A stretch of DNA of 64,000 nt from assembly GCA_904066235.2 (NCBI GenBank), contig CAJFCV020000004.1, positions 11,470,001 to 11,534,000 of the forward strand. The letters are read 5' to 3'. The DNA is from Bursaphelenchus xylophilus. Lineage: Eukaryota > Nematoda > Chromadorea > Rhabditida > Aphelenchoididae. The position numbers and the translations under genes are program-made. Positions 43,228 through 54,080 of the stretch are shown here, one piece after another (positions within the stretch are counted from its first letter, which is position 1; each line of letters opens with the position of its first letter). The notes under the pieces are model-generated. The model did not search any database. It saw nothing but the letters and a program-made list of their open reading frames with translations, and was not told where the DNA came from.

Positions 43228-45748
43228 ATGAATCAGTTGGGCGTTTTGATTCTGCTCTCTTGCTCTTTGATTCAGGCCAAAGAGGAGTTGAAATTTGTCC
43301 AAGTCGTTTGGCGGCATGGAGATCGTGCGCCCGGAGATTTGCCCTACCCAAAGGACAAGAATGGAGAGGAGAATTGGCCCAGAGGCTGGAACCAGCTAAC
43401 TAATGTAAGGGAAATCAAAAATTGAGTTTTTTTCTGATAAAAGGATTAAAAATGTTGTGTAACTACTCTCGAATTGCGCTTTGACGTCTTCGGAAAAACA
43501 TTTGCAAAACAAAATGTGATTTATTGCAACAAAAATTGATGAGAAAACAGCTATCATAGAGTTTTACAAGCATTTTTTAACTGGTCTAGCAGGTAAAAAA
43601 TTTTCGTGCGTAAAAATTCTATTTGCTATGTATTTGAATCAGTCGGGAAAATAATGTAGATTTGTCTCTTATTGGTGTCATTGCGTTGTGAAGGTTAGCC
43701 GCGGCTGGAAATTTGATGCGGCCCACGGGAGAATTTTTACTGTGCAAACCCACATTATTTTCCCGACAGACTGGTATTTTCATTTTTCAAAAGGTGCGAC
43801 ATTTTGTTGCGGTTCTCACTTTGCACAAAAAACACCTCATTTTGCACCGTGCACTCCACATTTTTTTGGGTTCTCGCACAGTGCACGGACCATTTCGAAC
43901 TATTTCGCACTGCGCTATGCATTTTTGAAAAAAATGTGATGCTTAAAAAAGAGCTACAAGCACACCTCAATGATAACATATTTTAGGAGGGAATTCTCCA
44001 ACTCCGAGAGCTTGGCGAGTTCTTTCACCAGCGCTATGTCGGTTCGTTCCTGAAGGAGAGTTTTCATCATAAAGAGGTATGCAAAAAATTCTCTTATCAC
44101 TATCCATTATCGTTTCTCAGGTCTACATCCGCTCCACCGACAAAGATCGGGCCCTAGTGAGCGCACAAAGCATGCTGAGCGCAATGTTTCCGCCAACGCA
44201 GTCGGAGATGGCGATCAGTGGAATGGCCTGGCAACCGATTGCTGTTCATGGGGCTGAGCCCGGCGCTGAAGATCCGGTAAGCGATGAACTGAACAGCAAA
44301 GCATTATAGCTTTGATCTGAAGAGCTATTGAAACGTTGACGAAATTTTTAGCTCCTAAAACCGACCAAGTTCAAATGCCCCGCCTATGACAAGATCTACA
44401 AGCCCCTTCGCGAGGAGAAAAAGAAAAAACTGGGTTTGAAGTACTACGAGCTCTTCAAATTCTTGGGGAACAACACTGGTATTAGCAATTTCACCCTGGA
44501 TGACATCAAAGCCGTTGAGGAGATCAACAAAGAATTTTATCATAAAATTCCGCAACCCGACTGGGTTTACCAAAATTGGCCAAAGTATGGGGTAAGACGA
44601 GAAATGTGAAGCGATAGCACCAAATTCAGGGTAAAACAACTCTGGAGCTGATCATGGAAATCAACATTGAAGAAAGAGCGGTTCGTTTTAGCACAACAGA
44701 GCTGTCGAGACTTCGAGGCGGATTTTTGTTGGGTGACTTTATGCAAAATGCGAAGAAAGCGGGGAAAGGGAAAATGAAGAAACCGAAAAAGATGTTGCTG
44801 TATTCTGCGGTAGGTATCAACTGCTTCTGGGTTTGAGACAGTGATAAATTGGTTATCAGTCAGTCGGGAATATAAAAAACTGTCGCATCGAAAATCGCAA
44901 CACCGAAGAGAATGTGAATTGTGTCGCGACAAAATCAAATTGCTTTCCACTTCAGCGAGGTAACTCAGCGCAGTGACGTTTTGCACATTATTAGCCTGTC
45001 GGGAAAATAATGTGGATTTTTCGCGCCTTGGAATCGCCCATTATCGTTCTGTGACGGCAAACCGCGGCGATTTGGTGGGCGACTGTGGCAAAACGAGATA
45101 TTATATTTTTCTGCGAAAAGTCCACATTTTTTCCAACCGACTGATAAGACGTCCATTAGGGCGTCGCTGAACGTAGCGTAGCAGCCTGTGGGGAAAATAA
45201 TGGGCACTCTGCCGCTGCGCCCACCACGTTTCTCTTCAAAAAAATTTTTAATTTTGCCGCGACACAATTCATTTTCTCGACCGCGATGCGATTTTCAAGG
45301 CAATAGAGTGCTCATTATTTTCCCGACAGACTGATATCAGAGTGATTACAAATAACTATAAGTAACCAAGTTTTTCAGCACGAAGGAACTCTCCAATCCA
45401 TTATGAACGCGTTTGGATTTGAAACCATGACCAAAATCCCGTATGCTGGATGTTTGATCATGGAAGTCAGAGGGAAGAAAAACAAAGCAACAGTTGAGGT
45501 AAGAAACCATAACCTTTTATGCCTGAACCTTGCAGTTTCTATTCTACGGCGACAAAAAGTTAACCCCTCTAAAATTGCGGGCCTGTCAGGAAGTTTGTCC
45601 GTTGGAAAAGGCCGAGAAATTGATGGAATACAGATCGATAAAGGACAAGGTCCAGCTTTACCAAGATTGCGGGAGATTCCATTGTGACGACGGTGAGGAA
45701 AGTGACGATGATGAAAAGCCAAAGAAGGGAAATACGAAAAAACGTTGA
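43228..45748 (+). CDS. Secreted histidine acid phosphatase
   Basis: Seven exons, all in phase 0: 43228-43404, 43987-44076, 44121-44276, 44352-44591, 44630-44809, 45379-45498 and 45536-45748, giving 391 aa. A signal peptide (MNQLGVLILLSCSLIQAKE) precedes the catalytic FVQVVWRHGDRAP, the RHGxRxP motif whose His becomes phosphorylated. Other family text follows: WNQLTNEGILQLRELGEFF, and RSTDKDRALVSAQSMLSAMF (second catalytic Arg region). At the usual HD pair near the C-terminus this protein has HEGTL, so the general acid is Glu instead of Asp, which could alter activity. The tail is acidic and lysine-rich (CDDGEESDDDEKPKKG), unusual for the family. Introns 1 and 5 hold CAGTCTGTCGGG MITEs. It probably acts in the gut lumen or lysosome. 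Convergent with the PGAP2-like gene. Confidence 0.88.
43639..43775. repeat. CAGTCTGTCGGG MITE, TGGAT subfamily
   Basis: TCAGTCGGGAAAATAATGTA at left and CATTATTTTCCCGACAGACT at right; in intron 1 of the phosphatase. Confidence 0.75.
44855..45336. repeat. Three adjacent CAGTCTGTCGGG units, including the composite
   Basis: An AGCAC-type unit lacking its right end (44855-44992) abuts a TGGAT-type unit (44993-45146). Then comes the spacer ACGTCCATTAGGGCGTCGCT and GAACGTAGCG, then an AGCAC-type unit (45183-45336). The last two units plus spacer match the 34298-34614 composite. All lie in phosphatase intron 5, making it nearly 600 bp. Confidence 0.75.
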
Positions 45749-45828
45749 AATGTATTCAAAACATGGCGTTTTGGAAGATAAAGTCGCATTTATTCTATGA
45801 TTTTGCTTATGATGACTAAAAAGGGAAG

Positions 45829-46000
45829 TACTCAAAGTGCAACACTCAGATTTTGATGAAACTTGGGGCAAAGTTAGATTAATTTTTAAGACATGCGAAA
45901 CTTTTAGCTCGTGATTTGTAGAAATTATCGAGATTTTTACGTCGTAACTTGGCATAAATTTGTCATTTTTTTGCAATTTTTTGGCTTACAATTAGAAAGT
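45829..46000. repeat. CGCTCAGATTTT-family left half
   Basis: GGGAAGTACTCAAAGTGCAA then CACTCAGATTTTGATGAAAC, then TTAGCTCGTGATTTGTAG. The right half is missing. Confidence 0.5.
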
Positions 46001-46018
46001 TCAAGGCCTATGCCTGCA

Positions 46019-46160
46019 GTGGAGCATCTGTTCCAGTAGAAAGAGCGCGCCCTTCAAAGCAAAGCTTTTTCACTTGGAGAGGGAAGCATTTTGCCACATT
46101 TTTGATACTTCCCGGATGCAAAATGGTACGTTTTTTGTCACTGGATCAGGTCCGCCACAG
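46019..46160. repeat. GGCAAAAAACGTACC MITE, right arm
   Basis: GAGCGCGCCCTTCAAAGC, TTTTTCACTTGGAGAGGGAA, CATCCGG complement, and right end GTTTTTTGTCACTGGATCAG then GTCCGCCACAG. Most of the left arm is gone. Confidence 0.6.
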
Positions 46161-46356
46161 CACAGACGACAATTATTCCTCAAAAACGCAATTTTGCTTT
46201 GAGAAGCCGGCAAAGGCAGCCCAAAGAGTGTTCTTCTCTCTCCGCATTTTTTGACCTACTCTCCCAGCAGTAAAAACCATTGAATTTATATGCGACCTAT
46301 GTCTGCAAAGTTTAAAAAAAATACGAGCGTCGCGCTTGAAAACCTTTACTTGTAAA

Positions 46357-48566
46357 TCAACAAGAGTCATTGTCGATTCCACTAAATTTCCCGCCTTCAA
46401 AGTTCTTCGGCTCTAACGGACAGCACTCTCCGGAGCTTGTTCTTGGATACATCATCATCCGATTGTCCTTCATCTCATAGACTTTGATCAACTCGCTAGT
46501 GAAATACGCCCCGAGAACTGCATATTCGGCGAAGGCGGCATCAAAGCTCACAAACGAATGACATGAAGGAAATCGCATAAAAGCTGCGTGAAAATTGTAG
46601 AGAAATGGGGCCTGCCACAGAAAAAAGATAGTAGAAATTGCTTTGAGGTAAAATATTATTCGGTCGCAGTGATTTTCAATGGTCCTAAAGGTTCCCAAGA
46701 GACCGTTCAGTGCGATCGCTGCCGCAGCAGTTATGATCCACGTGGTGAATGCGACTTCGTAAGCTTCTGAAAGGATCTTTTTCATGTGAGTGTCAACGTG
46801 AGTGATGATAAAAAATATCAGTTTGTCGGGAAAATATTGGACAGAGTGCTCTCATTTTCCCTAGAGACCATTACAACAATTCTATGACGATCTAAGAGGC
46901 GTTTTATCTGCCTGTCGGGAAAATAATGTGGAGTTGTCGCAGCAAAGTATCTCGCTTTGTCGCAGACGCGCGCCAAATCGCCAGCTCCGCTAGCCGCCGC
47001 AAAGTCATGATGAGCGATTTCAGGCCGCGACAAATCCACATTATTTTCTCGACAGACAAATAATGAGCTCGATATCGCGCCGTTGAAGTGAAATAATAGG
47101 TGTTACCATGACACAATTCATTTTCTCGACGGGGATGCGATTTTCGTCGCGACAGAGTGCTCATTATCTTCCCGACAGACTGATAGCTATATAGTAAAGT
47201 GGTCTGGCGTCCACAAAATCATAACGCCACGACTTCGCAGACTTACTGGGCATATCCAAGATGATATGAATGATTGCAACCAACGTCAATGCCATTACAT
47301 CGACAGTAGAAAGCAACAACGCCAGCAAATTCAGGATGCGATAGCTGAGGTTTTCGGGCCGCAGATTAAGTTGCAGGTCATGGCTAAGGAAAGGAAAACA
47401 CCTTTAAAAATTTACATGTTAGTACTCACAAAATAATAAGATTGATGGCCATCCGGTACGGCATACTTAGACAGCATGCCAAGCGGAACGAGACGTTGTT
47501 CCAGACGTAAAGAACGGCCCGTCGAAAGATGGAAATGTATTCCGATGGAATATGGGCGTCCGTATTCTAAATGAACAGTAAGCGACGTCTGCGTGTATGT
47601 TAATCTGTCGGAAAAATAATGAGCACTCTGTCGCATCGAAGGTCGCATCACAAATGAATTGTGTAGCGGCAAAGTCAAATGTCTTCTCGCTTCAGCAACG
47701 CGATCGGAGCAGCGACATTGTGCTCATTATTTTCCCGACAGGCTATTACACTGCGTTCAGTGACGTCCTAAGGGGCGTCTAAACAGTTTGTCGGGAAAAT
47801 AATGTGGATTTATCGCAGCAAAATGTCTCGCCTCGTCACGGCCGCGCACTAAATTCCAGCTGCAGTCAGAAAAAGCATCCCTGGCGAGAATAAAAAAAAA
47901 TGAAGGTGGAATGCACGGTGCATGTCCGGGGTTCGAAAAAAGGTCCATGAATTTTATGAAAAGACTAAATATCAATCTGTCGGGAAAAGAATGAGCGCAA
48001 TGTCGGTGCGTCAATCGGGTCGCTGAAGTGAAAGAAGTTTATTTTGTCGCGACGCCGAAGACAATTAGTTTTTCTCGGCGGTGATGCGATTTTCGATGCG
48101 ACTGAATGCTCATTATTTTCCCGACGGACTGATATACTATATATAGTAAAACCCATCCGAAGTGTTTTCCCGGCTCGTTTCGACGCTTCGCCCATCGGTT
48201 GAAACTTTGACACAAAAAAAAATGTTCTGTGTGGTTTTCCGATGTTTTGCGATACAAAAGAATGCTCATTATTTTCCCGACGGTCTGATTCAAATATTAC
48301 GCCTAACATACATAACAAAATGCATGTTCTTTTCCGTACTGATAAAACAGTCTCTTTGGTTCGAATTTCTCAAATGGATTCCTCTCTTCCGGCACTGGTA
48401 TGCCAATCGCGAGTAAAGTAAACCCAAAAAATATCGAGTAGTTGACCAGGAAGACACTAAACGTCTAAAACAACGTCAACTCTTTTCTCACTCACTGTAT
48501 CAGACTCAGATTCAGGTAAGCGATATCCTCGTTGTCATCCTCCACCCTATGGCGTTTTGAGGCCAT
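46357..48566 (-). CDS. PGAP2-like membrane protein (Frag1/DRAM/Sfk1 family)
   Basis: Five exons on the minus strand splice in phase: 48566-48496, 48456-48312, 47566-47430, 47383-47247 and 46766-46357, giving 299 aa. After a charged N-terminus (MASKRHRVEDDNEDIAYL) the first helix is VFLVNYSIFFGFTLLAIGIP. A lumenal loop follows, then YVWNNVSFRLACCLSMPYRM, the counterpart of the YIWR...PR region of PGAP2. Further helices are ILNLLALLLSTVDVMALTLV, WIITAAAAIALNGLL, AISTIFFLWQAPFLYNFHAA and AEYAVLGAYFTSEL. PGAP2 acts in GPI-anchor lipid remodelling in the Golgi. The C-terminal tail is Cys/Asn-rich (GECCPLEPKNFEGG). The family call rests on overall pattern rather than a single motif. Introns 2 and 4 are stuffed with MITEs. 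Confidence 0.7.
46818..47184. repeat. Fused CAGTCTGTCGGG units in PGAP2-like intron 4
   Basis: A short AGCAC-type left end (46818-46862) is followed by a spacer (ATGACGATCTAAGAGGCG), a TGGAT-type unit (46908-47056) and, sharing the junction GACAGACAAATAATGAGC, an AGCAC-type unit (47057-47184). This is the inverted order of the composite with one extra unit. Confidence 0.7.
47601..47876. repeat. Composite MITE in inverted orientation, right unit truncated
   Basis: An AGCAC-type unit (47601-47747), a spacer CACTGCGTTCAGTGACGTCC then TAAGGGGCGT, and a TGGAT-type unit cut at about 47876. The spacer is the reverse complement of the one at 34445-34480. It lies in PGAP2-like intron 2. Confidence 0.7.
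47972..48133. repeat. CAGTCTGTCGGG MITE, AGCAC subfamily
   Basis: CAATCTGTCGGGAAAAGAAT at left and ATTATTTTCCCGACGGACTG at right, in PGAP2-like intron 2. Confidence 0.75.
48190..48290. repeat. CAGTCTGTCGGG MITE, right end only
   Basis: GCTCATTATTTTCCCGACGG then TCTGAT, preceded by a degraded interior. It ends about 22 bp from the donor of PGAP2-like exon 2. Confidence 0.6.
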
Positions 48567-48961
48567 CAGTTGTGACAAAATTAGCGCTTATCGTAGTAAT
48601 TAATAGTTTTAATGTTTGTAGTGACAGTCAATTGAGTCTTTCCGAATTAGCGAATACGACATTGCTTTGTAGAACGGGTAAGATGACAAGAGGGCTCGAA
48701 CGGGTTCTCCTTTGACTGTTTTTGTACATGCCGAGATAAGAGAGTAAAACAGGAATTGATGGTTTTGATTAGAGGGTTTCGTCTAGGGCGCCGATATGAT
48801 CATTCAAATGTTTTTGCTGTGAGAAGACGCGCGAAAGATGGAGAGTCGGCTAGACAAAAAATGTTTTTAATTATGATAGTTCAACATTTTTCGCCGCAAA
48901 AGTTTTTTGCTTCCAAGCGGAAAATGTTTCAATGTAATATTACCAGTCTAAATACTAAGGC

Positions 48962-49092
48962 TCAATGTCGCTACGTCGATCGCGTCGCTGAAGAGAAAGG
49001 AAACTTGATTTTGACACGATGCAATTCATTTTCTCAACGGCAATGCGATTTTCGATGCGGCAGATTGCTCATTATTTTCCCAACATACTGAT
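48962..49092. repeat. CAGTCTGTCGGG MITE, AGCAC subfamily, left end lost
   Basis: TCAATGTCGCTACGTCGATC then CGCTGAAGAGAAAGG, right end ATTATTTTCCCAACATACTG. Confidence 0.65.
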
Positions 49093-49206
49093 ATGCACGT
49101 ATGGACAGGAACTACTGATTTGGAATAAAGACACACCATATTCCTTGCTGAAACGAAAAATCCGGGATTCTTTGTACTCGCCGATCATATGTCGATCAAA
49201 ATTTGG

Positions 49207-49310
49207 CTGAGGCGAGACATTTTGTCGCCATAAATCTACATTATTTTCCCGACATGCTGATATTTTTTCGACATGCTGATAAGAACCGTCTGAGCTTGTC
49301 ACTGAACCTA
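49207..49310. repeat. TGGAT-type half unit with composite spacer
   Basis: GAGGCGAGACATTTTGTCGC leads to CATTATTTTCCCGACATGCT. After a short TTTTTCGACATGCTGATAAG duplication the spacer text GAACCGTCTGAGCTTGTCAC then TGAACC follows, matching the composite spacer. Confidence 0.55.
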
Positions 49311-49864
49311 CTCCAAGAAATAAAAAAACGGCCAGGCCGGCCCGACTCAAATTCGTTTCGGACCGGTCTGGGAGCCATGTCTACACCTTGCAAAACTCCA
49401 AAAACTGCAGTTTGCTTCTAGCTTGGTTAGTCATCAAAATAACCCCATTGTAAAAACAACCCTATACACAGTCACATTTCCTTGCAAAAATCTTATGAAT
49501 CTAATTCCAACCATTTTAATGAGCATGATCCTCGTACCACAAAAGTATTAATAATTTCCAATTTTACGATACGCTCGATAAGGTTCTTTTACAACGAACC
49601 ACCTTTAATGGTGAAAGTTATAGTCTTCTGCGTTTCCATTGATAAACTCGTTCGCCGAAAGAGTCATTCTCGCCCATAATTTATGTCATTTGCGGGGTGC
49701 AAAATGGCTAATGATCTTGGGGGTTCAAAAAGGTGGGATCGAAACGTGGAAGGGCTGAAAAGTTGGGAAAGGTGAATGGTATTTTGGAAGACGAATTTTT
49801 ATCTTTTTGGGCAATGTTTTTATTGTTCTTTGATGATATACTTTTTTTGGTTCGGGACTTATAA

Positions 49865-50450
49865 ATCATTGTGTGTCCAGAAAATCTGTCACGATGACAT
49901 TGGCTTAAAAATGTCAAGGTGTTATGAACAACGGCTGTATACGGCTTGGAGCGCTCATTAGAGCATTTCAAAAAATCTATGGCCTTACAAAGGTTAGCAA
50001 AAAAATCGAAAAAGTCCAGAAAATCCGTCATCCCGTTGCTCATTGCAAAAGTTTGGAGCCAAAATTTTCTTGTGGGCTCTTGGAAGTATTCCTGGCCATA
50101 TATACAGCCGTTATTTTTACCAGTTCCACATTTAAAATAAGTGTCATCGTGATACATTCTATCAAAGCATAAGAATTTTTAGCCCGCGATAAATGTCCCA
50201 GTGTTATAAAGGGCGGATGTATATGACTAGGAGTACTCCCTCAAGCACGTCAAGAAATTTGTGGCGTTGTAAAGATCCTAAAAAAATCCAAAAAATCCGT
50301 CATCCAAATCGCTTTTTGCAAAATTTTTGAGCCAAATTTTTTTACAGATGGCCTAGGGAGTATTCCTAGCTATATAAAGCCAACATTTTTAATACTGGCA
50401 TCATTAAAACGTATGTCATCATGACATATTTTCTGTACGTATACAATTAC
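49865..50450. repeat. Inverted-end element with two tandem ~290 bp copies
   Basis: The ends are inverted: CAGAAAATCTGTCACGATGA at 49878 and TGTCATCATGACATATTTTC at 50413. The interior repeats itself: 49920-50160 and about 50205-50410 both contain AAAATCCGTCATCC, GCAAAA, TTGGAGCC / TTGAGCC and AGTATTCCTGGCCATATA / AGTATTCCTAGCTATATA. The AGAAAATCCGTCAT motif also occurs near 59380 and 60900. Confidence 0.5.
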
Positions 50451-50464
50451 ACACAATTTTTTAA

Positions 50465-50575
50465 CTCCCGACCAATACATGGTAGATTTTCCCATCCAGC
50501 GAACGGACACTAATCCCTTTATCACTTTGTCAAACCCATCTTCAGCTTCCGTATGAGTAAACAAGCCGTCAGTGG
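50465..50575 (-). other. Possible orphan coding exon next to the repeat
   Basis: On the minus strand, after an acceptor-like CTTACTTCTAG, a frame with good codon balance reads GLFTHTEAEDGFDKVIKGLV and SVRWMGKSTMYWSGVKK before running into the repeat at 50450. An ATG-led hydrophobic stretch (MLTTQVTITLFAFHVIIPLT) lies just upstream in another frame. Perhaps a gene fragment cut by the repeat insertion. Confidence 0.25.
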
Positions 50576-50863
50576 AAACTAGAAGTAAGCGGGATTATCA
50601 CGTGAAAAGCGAAGAGAGTTATTGTGACTTGCGTGGTGAGCATAAAGGCTAAACGTTCGCAATGTTCGGGGCAAACAATGTCAAAGGGAATGCGGAGTCG
50701 ATTATGATTTTTCGACGATGACGGGTGTTGTTTGACGCTTTGTTTGTTGCATTGTGAGGGCGATGCTTCAGAGGGATTGGAGGGGGGTTTTTTATGGTTT
50801 ATGTAAAAGAAAAGAGGCCAAAATGCGGCCTCAGACTTTGATAAAATTTTGGCTAACAGGGGT

Positions 50864-51290
50864 AGTACCCCAAGTGCGACGCTCAGATTTTCTTTAAATT
50901 TTGCGGACACGTCGGGCATAGACTAGGTGTCAATGCCAAAAGTTTTAGCTCGCGCTTTGCAAGTTCCGCCGAGATATTGAGCAATCTTTGCCGCCGAGAG
51001 AGTACGCTTAACTCGGAGAGCGGTCAGAGAGAAGAACACTTTTCGGCCATAACTTTGCCAGTTTCACGCGGAAAAAATTTATTTTGTAGAAACATTACCC
51101 CTTACGGTAGAAATAGGTATGAAAATTTCCGTGCCAAAATTCGGCAAAAAATCCTAAATTTTCGCCGACTTTCGATCTAAAAATCTCGGTTGTTTCTGTA
51201 AAGCGCGAGCTAGGATTCTCGCATATATCTTAGAAAACGTTATTCTAAATTTGTGCCAAGTTTCATCGGATACCCTGAAAAAGGTAGCAA
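50864..51290. repeat. CGCTCAGATTTT-family element, left end intact
   Basis: After TAA, the left end CAGGGGTAGTACCCCAAGTG then CGACGCTCAGATTTTC. The interior has TTAGCTCGCGCTTTGCAAG, AACTCGGAGAGCGGTCAGAG and GGTAGAAATAGGTATGAA. The right end stops at CAAGTTTCATCGGATACC. A second, overlapping partial copy in the other orientation occupies about 51300-51680. Confidence 0.55.
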
Positions 51291-52450
51291 CAAGTGCCTA
51301 CAAGGGCTGGCAAGCCGTTGGATGACCGGTGACTCTGCGAAGGCTCGGCGGAGACTCTGCGAAGGCTTTTTCCAATTTTACAATTGAGCTGTTTAAGTCG
51401 AAAGTTGCCAAAAATAGGGAAATTTGTTTCTGTGAGCTTTGTCACGAAAAATTTCGTACCTATTTCTACCGAGAGAGTGAATTTTCAACAAAAAAAACTG
51501 TTTTTTCCGCACGAAATTGATAAAGATATGACCAAAAAGTGTTTTTCTCTTACCGCTCTCCGCATTCTTCGCACTCTTTCGTTATCAAAAATCTTTGAAT
51601 ATCTCTACTATCAGCTGCGCCAATTTCCAAATTTAGCCGCAGAAATATTCATTTGTTCCCACAAAATTCCGTAAATTCTCATCGGATTGTTGTGACCACC
51701 GTTATCAACACTTTTCGCTCGTTGAGCGAAAGTCTTCCGTGCTCTATGTGTACAAAAAAACCGATAACTTCAATTGATATGGAGTACAACTTGCGATAAA
51801 GAAGTTACGCCACGAGATCAACATTCAAAAAAAGAGCAATAAAACGATTGGAGTTCTCGGTACGATAATGAAAGCCATTCATTTTGTGTTTGCCAAAAAT
51901 ATAGTAGTTGTTGTTTGGTTTGAAAAGGCACACAATGGCGGTGGAGGTGTGGTGCGGTTGTTGTATTTGTTGTATTTGAGATTTGATTTGTCGCGTTTTT
52001 TGACAAGTGAAATGTGGGAAAATTTCTTATACCAAGATATACGATATTTTTGCAGTCGATCCAGCTCTAAAAAAGCTGAGAATATGTCTTTTGTATCACT
52101 GAGCCTAGTTCGGCCTGTTAAGGTTAGGTTGGTGCATAATTATCCGGCGTTTTTATTGCCTTCTTACAGTGGACGTCTTTTGGTATTCCCTTGGCGAAAC
52201 ACCTGGCGAATTTTTTTTTGTTCCTTCGCCGAAAAGATCGTTGAGATCGCGGAATGACCGTGCTGACTTCCAACTTTTCTGGAAGTGGTAGAGCATAATA
52301 CGCGAATATGAGTATGGTTTTCGACAGTCATTTTATTAACTAAACAGAGAAGATCATTTTTACAAAAAAAGGTTAACAAAACGCGAGTCTTAACTAGCAA
52401 AAAACGCGCCAATAAAAACGCCGGATAATTATGCATCAACCTAAGAAAAA

Positions 52451-52560
52451 TATCCTGGATTTTTCGCGCCTTGGATCATCGTTTTGGCCAGTCGCGGCTG
52501 GACATAGGGATGAGAAATTATGCTGCTACAAGCCCACATTATTTTCGCGGCAGGCAGATA
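52451..52560. repeat. CAGTCTGTCGGG MITE, TGGAT subfamily, degraded
   Basis: TGGATTTTTCGCGCCTTGGA and CCACATTATTTTCGCGGCAG then GCAGATA. The left TIR is lost. Confidence 0.55.
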
Positions 52561-52793
52561 TTACTCAATTTTCTAACAATAAGGCATATGTTTCTAGCTT
52601 ACCCTTTAGCGAAGCGAGAGAAATTAATAAATAAAGAGTTTTCAAAAATGTGACTTTTTTGCAAATTTTGATGCAACAAGTTTCATGTCTATTTCTACCG
52701 TAGTACGGAACCAACATTATCCCTTCTCTTCTCGATGTGATACCGCTGAGAACGAAAATCAATCTGGCCTGTAATTTGTCACACCCCTCTATA

Positions 52794-52868
52794 AGTCTGT
52801 CGGGAAAATAATAAGCGGTCAAATTGCTTTTCACTTCAGCATTGTGCCCATTATTTTTCTAACTGACT
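52794..52868. repeat. CAGTCTGTCGGG MITE, internally deleted
   Basis: AAGTCTGTCGGGAAAATAAT at left, GCCCATTATTTTTCTAACTG at right, only about 75 bp long. Confidence 0.65.
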
Positions 52869-53117
52869 GTATGGGGACTTGATTTAGTGGCAAAAAACGT
52901 ACCATTTTGCATCTGGGAAGTATCAAAAATGTGGCAAAATGCATCCCTCTTCAAGTAAAAAATTTCGTTTTGAAGGGCGCTCACAAAAAAAAAGCGAGCG
53001 CGCTTTTGAAATCGGAGTTTTTTCACTTGAAGAGGGAAGCATTTTTCCACATTTTTGATTCTTCCCGGATGCAAAATGGTACGTTTTTTGCCACTGGGAT
53101 AGGTCCCCCACTGTAGC
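52868..53117. mobile_element. GGCAAAAAACGTACC MITE, full copy
   Basis: GTATGGGGACTTGATTTAGT then GGCAAAAAACGTACC at left; GGTACGTTTTTTGCCACTGG then GGTCCCCCACTGTAG at right. The centre AAAAAGCGAGCGCGC differs from the 15784 copy. It directly abuts the deleted MITE at 52794-52868. Confidence 0.8.
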
Positions 53118-54080
53118 CTCCTTTCTTAGCTCCGAACAAACAAAGTTTAACGTTTTTTTCCTAACTGATCTTTTTTTGAATTTTCAACAGCATCGCGCTA
53201 CAATCAAGCGTTGTTTTGTTCCCATACAAATGTGACTTTTTTGCTCATCACCAATCGATACCCCTCGTACATTATCACGTTTTGACTGTTTCTAAACTTT
53301 TGATGTTTGTCTGTGTTATTGAATGCCCCACCGTGCAAATACCATGAGTATTGTTGCGTGGAAAGGTCGAAACACGCTCCGTTTTGATCTCAAACTTTGC
53401 TGATTTCTGGATTCCCAACATCAAAGCTGCAGTCACATGTAGCGCAGATCTCGTTCACGACGCGAACACCTGACAAAAGCGTTGCGAAAAAATTCCTCGC
53501 GCTCGCCGAATTAGTTGAGAAAACTTTGTTTTCGACTGTTTTCTTTAGATGTTCTCTGTACCCCACTTGCTAAATGTTGCTATTTATAATACAGAGAGCA
53601 TTTGTAGGTTTAATAATAACAAACGTGGCGGCCAAAAATATTTGGAATGAGCGGCTCAACAAACTTTATTTGTCTTGCGGGCGGATTATGATTGGGGTAT
53701 AAACTGGAGAATGTTTTTATTATAAACGCAGGAGCAGTTGCAACTGCAGATTTGCCCTCATGCCTGCAGGCCTGAGGGCAAATAAATACGGCAGCGGCGG
53801 AGGTAGGCTTAGCTCCCAGCCGTTTTTTTTTTGCTCGACGGAGGTGTCTTTGCCGTAAGCCTTTCAGTGTTTCAAGGATGCCTTGCAAGGGAAGTCCCCC
53901 AAGTGCGACGCTTACAATTAGATTGTCTTTACATTTTGTTCCCAGTCCGGGAATAGCCAAACGCACGTCAAACTGAGACAATCTAATAAAACGGTCCTGT
54001 GAATGGACAATTCGCCAAACAAAGACGCGAAAACCCCTTTTGTCGGGTAAGAAATGGGGAATTTTTGGACGAGAGAGAAG

